A DNA stretch of 64,000 bases from an uncultured Thermoguttaceae bacterium. GTDB lineage: Bacteria; Planctomycetota; Planctomycetia; Pirellulales; Thermoguttaceae. The stretch is taken from positions 29,154-93,153 of the forward strand of contig CALKER010000011.1 of assembly GCA_938084835.1 (NCBI GenBank), read 5' to 3'. Position numbers and translations under genes: made by a program. The stretch's first letter is position 1; each line of letters starts with the position of its first letter. The notes under the pieces were generated by a model that saw only the letters and a program-made list of their open reading frames with translations, ran no database searches and was not told the DNA's origin. Positions 57,852-64,000 of this stretch are shown here, piece after piece.

Positions 57852-58767
57852 CGCCAGAAATTCCTCCGCGAACACGCCGACCAGGGTGAGCCTCGCTCTC
57901 GCGAATGATCTGGAGGAACAGTTCCTCGAGCGTGGTGGTCGGATTCCCAATGAAATGAATTCTTCCGTTATGCCGTTCGATCACTTGCTTCACTTCGTCA
58001 ACAAGCGCCCCATCGCCCCCGGAAAACCGGATTTCGGTCATGTCGCGCACCTTAAGTAAGGCATCCACACGCCCGAGTTCTTTCAGCTCACCGTCATAGA
58101 GGATGCCAATCCGGTCGCACACGTCTTGAACGTCAGCCAGCAGATGGCTACACATAATGATCGTCTTACCCTGATCGCGAAGCCTCAGGATGAGATCCTT
58201 CATCGCGCGAGTGCCGATGGGGTCAAGACCGGTGGTCGGTTCGTCAAGAAGGATAAGTTCCGGGTCATTGATCAGGGCTTGGGCCAGTCCCAAGCGGCGT
58301 GCCATACCTTTGGAGTACTCGCGGACTTGCCGCTTGCGAGCCGCCGTCAGTCCCACAAGCTCAAGGAGTTCGGCCGTCCGCTGACGCCGCACGGCGGCCG
58401 GCATATTGAAGAGCCGCCCAAAAAACTCTAAAGTCTCCTCCCCGGTCAGGAAGCGATAGAGATATGTCTCCTCCGGTAGGTAACCGATTCGCTCATTCTT
58501 CGACACGTCCGTCGCGTCCCTGCCGAAGACCAAAGCCTGACCCTCCGTGGGAAAGAGGAGGCCCAAAAGCAGTTTCATTGTGGTTGTCTTGCCGGAGCCG
58601 TTCGGCCCAAGCAACCCGAAGACCTCCCCCCGGTAAATCGTGAGATCGAGGGCCTTAAGCGCCCTCACCTTCTGCCGGCCCCAAAAATCGCGATAAATTT
58701 TGGTCAAATTCCGAGTTTCAACAATTACCTCTGGAGTACCGGGCGCCGTGGATTTGCCGCTGGACAT
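57841..58767 (-). CDS. ABC transporter ATPase (first gene of operon)
   Basis: 308 residues. Walker A GPNGSGKT at 54-61, signature [13 protein letters not shown] at 151-163, Walker B LILLDEP at 171-177, D-loop GLDP at 180-183 and a H-loop histidine in MCSHLL complete a standard nucleotide-binding domain of the ABC-2 (drug/Na+ exporter) branch. The last 70 residues form a C-terminal domain seen in such ATPases. It energises the permease encoded directly downstream; the two genes overlap by 11 bases. The three genes ATPase, permease and 512-residue protein form one transcription unit. Neither substrate nor direction is shown by the sequence, but the branch is normally an exporter. Confidence 0.93.
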   Translation of the reverse strand: MSSGKSTAPGTPEVIVETRNLTKIYRDFWGRQKVRALKALDLTIYRGEVFGLLGPNGSGKTTTMKLLLGLLFPTEGQALVFGRDATDVSKNERIGYLPEETYLYRFLTGEETLEFFGRLFNMPAAVRRQRTAELLELVGLTAARKRQVREYSKGMARRLGLAQALINDPELILLDEPTTGLDPIGTRAMKDLILRLRDQGKTIIMCSHLLADVQDVCDRIGILYDGELKELGRVDALLKVRDMTEIRFSGGDGALVDEVKQVIERHNGRIHFIGNPTTTLEELFLQIIRESEAHPGRRVRGGISGDGH

Positions 58768-60276
58768 CGTCGGGTCCCTATCATCGCACCTACGTTTGTT
58801 TTTTGCCGATCAACCCTTATTCAACCTTTCCGCCCTTAACCCGAACACCCCCGCGCTACGCCCTTCCGACGCGCTTGCCGGAGAAAAGTAACTTTAAAGC
58901 TTTAAAGAGTACAATAAAAAGCCGCGCGATTCTTAAATCTTTCTTGCAGAGGTGGTGGTACGAATCCCCCAAAAAACATATGGATAATCGCGAACGAGCA
59001 AAGCTAGGTATTTTTCACCGTTTGGGATATCTGCGGATATCCAACTAGTTGCATTAACACCCCTTCTTAAGGGGGGAACCTAACGGGAGGAAACCCCCGG
59101 CCCCAGCAGTACCATCTTGACGGAAGTAACCTCTCGCGGGACCTTCCGCTCTTCACGCAACACCAAAATCACAACAAACGTGATGGGAAAGCTAATTTAA
59201 GCGAGACCCAATCCGCTCTTCGAAGCGACAGTTAATAAAAATGGGAATAACTAATAAAATTGGAATAATAAACAGCCATTTACCTCAAGAAGCCCTCGAG
59301 CCGGTGCCCCCCAAAGGCGGAACGTAATCCGTGCAAAGTAAACCACAGCATGTCACCCTAGCAAAACCACTGATTCCGCTTCCTCTTTAATCGTAATCCG
59401 ACAAGTTGCTACTGCCCACCCTTCCGCACAATGTTTCTCAGGCCCAACCGCTCTAATGGGGCCGGGCCTCGCCCGTCGCTAACATTAGGGACGGTACGGC
59501 GGCGTCTGGACTATCTCTCCGTGCGGGAAGTCGGCCGTGGATCGCGCAGCAGCCAGGGGGCACGCTCTCTACTTTCGCCCTAGCGTCAAGTCGGCCACGC
59601 TGAAGCAAAGCTCACGACCGGTTCTTTTGGAGATACGTCCTAATCTGATGTCAAGTTCGCAGCGTGGCAGTGGCAGCCAAATCCCCCCGGCTATTGCTCT
59701 CGACGATAGGAGGCCTCACCCAAACCGAAATTCACTCGCCTGAGGCCAACCCGGGCGCACAGGCGGCCACCTCTCGGCCGAGAGAGCTAGAGAGACCCCA
59801 CCCACGGTCAGGACAGAAACCCCTCCGGTGACCCGCGGTTCCGCACGTTCCGTTTCGCAGATTGTGTGTCGTCCGCACCACCGTTATGGCCCAGAGTATG
59901 GCCCAAAACGTCTGGGCGTTATCCCCGGCTAGCCGCTTCTAGCACCGCTTACCGGTATCACGCTGCGGGGAATTTGCTTTTTCGCCAACGAGTGCCTCCT
60001 ACCGATTTGCATCTCAGCACGTCCCCTAGGTTAGGCACCTAAAGGGTATCGATTTGGCGCCCGTAGCTGGCAGGTGCCGGGGAGATTTCTCCGGGCCAAG
60101 CTTTGGTGTAGGACCCTTGTACTTCGGGGAAGCTCCGATAAAAATGCTTGCGACCGCTCTTGCCGAGGCAACCGCCCCCCAGAGACGCCAGGCAAGAAAT
60201 CGTCTTTTGATTGACAAATCGCCCCTCAGGTAAGACGGAGGGAGTCCTTCGAGCTTACAGATCAGTAAAAAATGCG
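58768..60276. other. 1.5 kb gap, no gene recognised
   Basis: Largest gene-free stretch of the right half. Small frames on both strands (for example 58803-59048 and 59537-59743) have no ribosome binding site or domain. GGAGGGAG at 60239-60246 lies about 30 bases before the start of the TPR gene and is too far for a ribosome binding site. No tRNA, RNase P, SRP or tmRNA signature was found. Confidence 0.5.
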
Positions 60277-60819
60277 ATGGTCAGCCGTCCCAATCGCGAC
60301 GACAAACGCCGCCGGGGCAGTGTGGGAAAGCAAAGCCGCCTCGGTCTTCGCCAACTAGGCGATCAGCCCGTTTACGAATTTGTTTACCCGCCATGTGTGG
60401 CCCGCCGGGCAGAGGACATGGAAGAAGTCTACCAGATGATCCACATGGGGGAGACAGAGGCGGCCGAGGATGAACTCCTGTGGCTCCTGCAGGGATGTCC
60501 CGAATTGCTCGAAGCGCATCAGCTTTTAGGGGAGCTAGCCTTGGCGGCAGGCAATTTGCCTCGGGCGCAGGCACACTTTGGCCGCGCCGTGGAGTTAGGG
60601 CTGGCTGCGTTGCCCCCTTCGCGTTTGCCGGGACGACTACCCGCAAACCTTCCCGCTAATAAACCGTTCTTTCATGCAGGAAAAGGTCTTGCGGTCACAC
60701 TTCGTCAATTAGGTCACGAGAAACCTGCGCGAGAAATCCTCAGCCGCCTGTTGGAACTTGATCCGGAAGATCCGCTGAAACTCGGCGAGCTTCTTCGCTT
60801 TACCACCGACCGCACGTGA
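60277..60819 (+). CDS. TPR-like protein
   Basis: About 180 residues from the ATG at 60277; a TTG at 60211 would add 22 residues that lack conservation signals, and the start remains uncertain. The conserved part begins with a YEFVYPPC segment and continues with AEDMEEVYQMIHMGETEAAEDELLWL-type helices, interrupted here: MEEVYQMIHMG, then EAAEDELLWLLQ, then EAHQLLGELALAAGNLPRAQ. These are tetratricopeptide-type helix pairs, as is the last pair near residues 150-170 (AREILSRLLELDPEDP). The protein is short and probably a cytoplasmic protein-protein adaptor. Neighbours do not hint at its partner. Confidence 0.65.
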   Translation: MVSRPNRDDKRRRGSVGKQSRLGLRQLGDQPVYEFVYPPCVARRAEDMEEVYQMIHMGETEAAEDELLWLLQGCPELLEAHQLLGELALAAGNLPRAQAHFGRAVELGLAALPPSRLPGRLPANLPANKPFFHAGKGLAVTLRQLGHEKPAREILSRLLELDPEDPLKLGELLRFTTDRT

Positions 60820-61018
60820 GCGTGGGGGAGCTTTTCAGGGTGAGGGGCTACGCCTTAGCGTGTTTGGGTTTTGGGGTCAAAATACTAAGGCCATAATTTT
60901 ACGCGGTTAACAACAGTCAGCTATTGGTGCGCAGAGGCTTAAAACAATCGGACAAATCTTGCCGAGCAAAGGTCGGAAATGTTGACCGAGACACCTCTTA
61001 ACGACAGAGACCTTCCCC

Positions 61019-62296
61019 ATGACCGACAAGGGTAAGAAGCACAACAAACCCGCTTTGCCGGGCCGCCAGGCCGAACCGAGGCAACAGAATGCAGTGTGGC
61101 GCCGCCGCTTTATCCTGGGCGGAACTGCCTCCGGGCTTGGCCTAATGCGGATGGTTCATGCCCAGCAACCGCAAGAGCGCAAAGTGCGGGTGGGTATCGT
61201 GGGCGGACGCTTTGGCTCCACGTTCCAATTTCATGAACATCCGCATTGCCTTGTAGCCGCGGTGACCGATTTGCGTCCGGAACGTCGCAAGCGCCTGCAG
61301 CAAGTTTACCAGTGCCCAACCGCTTACGACTCGATGGAGGAGATGTTGCGCCACCACCGTCAGCTGGACGCCGTAGCCATCTTTACCGAAGCCCCCAACC
61401 ACGTGCCCCACACGCTTGAGGCACTTCGCGCCGGAAAGCATGTGCTTTGTGCCGTGCCGGCTGCTATGACCCTCGAAGAGTGCGAAAAACTAATCGAGGC
61501 CGTCAATCGCTCCGGTCTCACCTACATGATGGCCGAAACCGGTTACTGGCAACAGTTCACTATTTCCGTCCGCGAATTTTATAAACATGGTGCCTTCGGG
61601 CAGATTTATGCCGCCTATTCGATGTATCGCCATCCTGGCTTGGAAAGCCTTTGGTGGGAAGACGGCAAAGCCACCTGGCGACATGGCTTCCCTCCCATGC
61701 ATTACCCCACACATTGTACTGTTCATCTGATCAGTATCACAGGTGAGCGTCTAACGGCCGTCAGCTGCCTCGGGTGGGGTGATGACTCCCCACTCCTTCG
61801 CGGAAATCCGTACAACAATCCTTTTTGGAACGAAACGGCTGAATTCACCACCGACCGCGGTCACTCCTTCCGTGTGGAAGTATGGTGGGCCGGGGCTCAC
61901 CTCGGCTGCGAACGGGCCGAGTGGTACGGCACAAAAATGTCCTTCATCTGCGATAACCGCTTGGGGACGCCTTCCACCATCATCTTGACTAGTCCCTTGG
62001 AGGAGCTCGACTCCGGCGGATTCCGTCGCGCCGCCGCCCAGGTTCAACGCTACAATGTCCCCCAATGGTGGAACACCGAGCTTTTGCCCCCGCCTTTGCG
62101 ACATGATTCCGGCCACGAGGGGTCGCACACCTTTATTACCCACGAGTTTATTGCGGCCCTCGTGGAGGAGCGACGGCCGGCTATCGATGTTTACGAGGCC
62201 GTGGCTTATACCGCGCCGGGGATTGTGGCCCATCAGTCGGCTTTGCGTGGGGGCGAAAGACTTTCGATCCCTAATTTTGACCGACGTCCAGGCTAA
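61019..62296 (+). CDS. Tat-exported Gfo/Idh/MocA-family protein lacking the EKP lysine
   Basis: 425 residues. A twin-arginine motif WRRRFILGG at 28-35 and a hydrophobic stretch ending in AQQ mark export. The NAD(P)-binding Rossmann motif is GIVGGRFGSTF at 59-69. The segment that normally reads CEKPLA in this family is CAVPAAMTL at 144-152, so the catalytic lysine is replaced. The C-terminal alpha/beta domain holds WRHGFPPMHYPTHCTVH, which supplies the histidine-rich substrate pocket in such proteins, and TGERLTAVSCLGWGDD. Exported Gfo/Idh/MocA proteins are typical of planctomycetes and probably act on sugars or sugar derivatives; without the lysine, oxidoreductase activity is uncertain. It stands alone, with no clear ribosome binding site. 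Confidence 0.85.
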   Translation: MTDKGKKHNKPALPGRQAEPRQQNAVWRRRFILGGTASGLGLMRMVHAQQPQERKVRVGIVGGRFGSTFQFHEHPHCLVAAVTDLRPERRKRLQQVYQCPTAYDSMEEMLRHHRQLDAVAIFTEAPNHVPHTLEALRAGKHVLCAVPAAMTLEECEKLIEAVNRSGLTYMMAETGYWQQFTISVREFYKHGAFGQIYAAYSMYRHPGLESLWWEDGKATWRHGFPPMHYPTHCTVHLISITGERLTAVSCLGWGDDSPLLRGNPYNNPFWNETAEFTTDRGHSFRVEVWWAGAHLGCERAEWYGTKMSFICDNRLGTPSTIILTSPLEELDSGGFRRAAAQVQRYNVPQWWNTELLPPPLRHDSGHEGSHTFITHEFIAALVEERRPAIDVYEAVAYTAPGIVAHQSALRGGERLSIPNFDRRPG

Positions 62297-63303
62297 GCCC
62301 TTCCTCAGTGCGGTTGTGTGGAGGAAGGGCGAACCCTCTTGGGCCGGGCTGAGACGCTCGCGCGGGCAGCCGACCCGCCTCCTCCGGTTGGCCCACTTGG
62401 TCTTTGCTTGCAGCAAACTGCGTCGGGAATTCGCTCACATATGGGTCCGGATAAACCACCTATGGCGGTGGGAGTGCGCCCAGCAGTCCCCGAAAATGCT
62501 GGGCAACCGCGGGAACATGGTTTCCCTCGAGTATCTCGAGGATCTTGCGAAGATAGGTAAGCCGAAGTAAAAGTATAGGATGTGTAACCTGGGGTTAGTC
62601 GCCGGTAGCCACGAGCCGTTCGCTCACGCGTTGGTGGGGGCAGTTGACACAATTCGAACGGCATGTGACGCGCCAGCTTTTGTCCTTGGAACGCGTGTCG
62701 CATCTCGTTGGTACGGCCTCGGGGGACCATCAGCTGATTGATAACCGTCAAAGGAGGCTAGCCAGTACCTCGATTTTGTGCGTAAGTAGGTTTTTGCGGT
62801 ATTTTTGGTTTTTTCCGACTTTCTTTTTTGCAGATTGCAGCATCTGTTGCGAACATTTCGTATGAGGTAGAATCGACAAAGGGCTGGGCTCGTCCTTGGG
62901 TGTGGGTGCTAGAGGAGTGTGACACCCCCCAGATTGCAAACGCACGCTTGGATGACGGTTGGCCACCTTTGATGGGCGGGCAGTGGGGTGACTAGGTTTG
63001 TCCTGCAGGAAACAAAACCCGTGCCATCACCTCACCCGATTGCTGAGTGCCGAGTAAGCCATCAGAAAAAGGAACGCTATTTGCTTCAAGGACGGAGATA
63101 ACCTGCGGCGGGAGATCGACCTGGTAACATATGCCGAATGGGGTCGCGCACCCCACGGGGCCGGAGGGTGCGCCGAAATTACCCTTATGACGGTCGTGCC
63201 AACGGTTAAGCCTTTGCTTACAGGTGACGATCGCCGCGTGCGCGGCTCTTCCTCGGACACCATCCCTCGCTTTCATTGCGGTGCCGCAAGATAGGTTCCA
63301 GTT
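62297..63303. other. 1 kb gap, nothing recognised
   Basis: Frames on the minus strand (62305-62751 and 62992-63522) are low-complexity or overlap the next gene and are not called. No RNA gene or repeat was seen. Confidence 0.5.
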
Positions 63304-63309
63304 GTGGCC

Positions 63310-64000
63310 ATGTCTGATGTTGCCATTCGTGTCGAGAACTTGACGAAGAAGTTCTACCTTGGCGAGCGAATCGGGATTAAGACGTTTCGCGAAGCCCTTC
63401 AGGAGTTTTTCGCCTCGCCTTTTCGGGTGTGGAAAAGAAACGGACCTGATGCCAACGGCAAAAAAGTCGACACCGCTCGCGAAATCTGGGCTCTCAAGGG
63501 CGTCTCCTTCGAGGTGAAGCATGGGGAGGTGCTCGGAATTATCGGGCCCAACGGGGCGGGCAAAAGCACCCTCTTAAAAATCCTCAGCCGAATCACCGAA
63601 CCGACGGGTGGCTATGCCGAAATCCGCGGTCGGGTGGGAAGTCTCCTCGAAGTTGGCACAGGGTTTCACCCGGAGCTCACGGGCCGCGAAAACGTTTACC
63701 TCAATGGCGCGATCCTCGGCATGTCCAAGGCGGAAATCCGCCGAAAATTCGACGACATCGTCTCTTTTGCGGGAGTCGAGAAGTTCATCGACACCCCGGT
63801 GAAGCGCTATTCCAGTGGGATGCAGGTGCGGCTCGCCTTTGCGGTGGCGGCCCACCTAGATCCGGAAATTCTCATCATCGACGAGGTCCTAGCCGTCGGT
63901 GACGCCGAATTCCAGAAGCGCTGCCTGGGCAAGATGAACGAAGTTTCCCGCTCCGGCCGCACCATCCTCTTTGTGAGCCACAACATGGCGGCAGTGGAGG
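63310..64000 (+). CDS. Polysaccharide ABC exporter ATPase, Wzt/KpsT type (partial)
   Basis: The frame runs off the right end; 230 residues are visible. Start: ATG at 63310, with an in-frame TAG 18 bases upstream and a GTG at 63304 as the only alternative. Walker A GPNGAGKS is at 79-86, signature YSSGMQVRLAFAVA at 167-180, Walker B ILIIDEVLAVGD at 187-198 and the H-loop histidine at 224. The segment SLLEVGTGFHPELTGRENVY is characteristic of the branch that exports O-antigen, capsule or teichoic acid precursors (Wzt, KpsT, TagH). In Wzt a carbohydrate-binding domain would follow beyond the window edge. The matching permease is usually adjacent but is not in the visible sequence upstream. Confidence 0.92.
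   Translation, partial: MSDVAIRVENLTKKFYLGERIGIKTFREALQEFFASPFRVWKRNGPDANGKKVDTAREIWALKGVSFEVKHGEVLGIIGPNGAGKSTLLKILSRITEPTGGYAEIRGRVGSLLEVGTGFHPELTGRENVYLNGAILGMSKAEIRRKFDDIVSFAGVEKFIDTPVKRYSSGMQVRLAFAVAAHLDPEILIIDEVLAVGDAEFQKRCLGKMNEVSRSGRTILFVSHNMAAVE

Overview
The window looks like chromosomal DNA of a planctomycete, probably a thermophilic member of the Pirellulales (Thermogutta-like). That placement is an inference from gene content, not a database match. The signs are two very large exported proteins with an N-terminal LEPR-XLL-type motif, a ten-unit series of GEVED domains, exported (Tat-type) sugar isomerase and Gfo/Idh/MocA proteins, a Pro-rich outer-membrane porin, an ABC operon ending in a 512-residue protein, and long gene-free gaps. 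No phage, insertion sequence, tRNA or rRNA gene was found.

Left part (1-16.4 kb): the end of a LysM protein, bioB, truD, a YkgJ-type Cys-cluster protein, a low-complexity lipoprotein, and a 1.4 kb divergent gap that holds three 29-bp repeats at exact 61-bp spacing. Next come a Tat-exported fucose-isomerase-like protein and a co-directional group of a sugar phosphate isomerase/epimerase-like protein, an AzgA-type purine permease and an M28 peptidase. Two small membrane proteins and a SLOG-type putative molybdenum carrier follow.

Centre (16.8-43.9 kb): two adjacent minus-strand genes dominate. One encodes a 1551-residue gingipain-like C25 protease. The other is a single intact reading frame of 7284 codons, about a third of the window. 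It encodes a secreted multidomain protein with a metzincin-type zinc site, PPC-like regions, beta-helix, about eight copies of an FEFD-containing module, ten GEVED domains, a NIDO-like domain, a beta-propeller and a C-terminal repeat tail. The protease carries a related tail. In both proteins several beta-sandwich domains appear to be split by a complete guest domain. This pair is the best candidate for an undescribed system, namely a protease and a giant surface or matrix protein that share a C-terminal module.

Right part (45-64 kb): a porin, nadA with a dyad operator candidate, two secreted proteins of unknown function, a voltage-gated-type K+ channel with a C-terminal CPxCG knuckle, and an ABC exporter operon (ATPase, permease, 512-residue protein, with overlapping start and stop codons). 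A TPR-like protein, a Tat-exported Gfo/Idh/MocA protein lacking the usual EKP lysine, and the start of a Wzt/KpsT-type polysaccharide ABC ATPase that runs off the end complete it. About 14 kb lies in intergenic gaps in which no gene was recognised.
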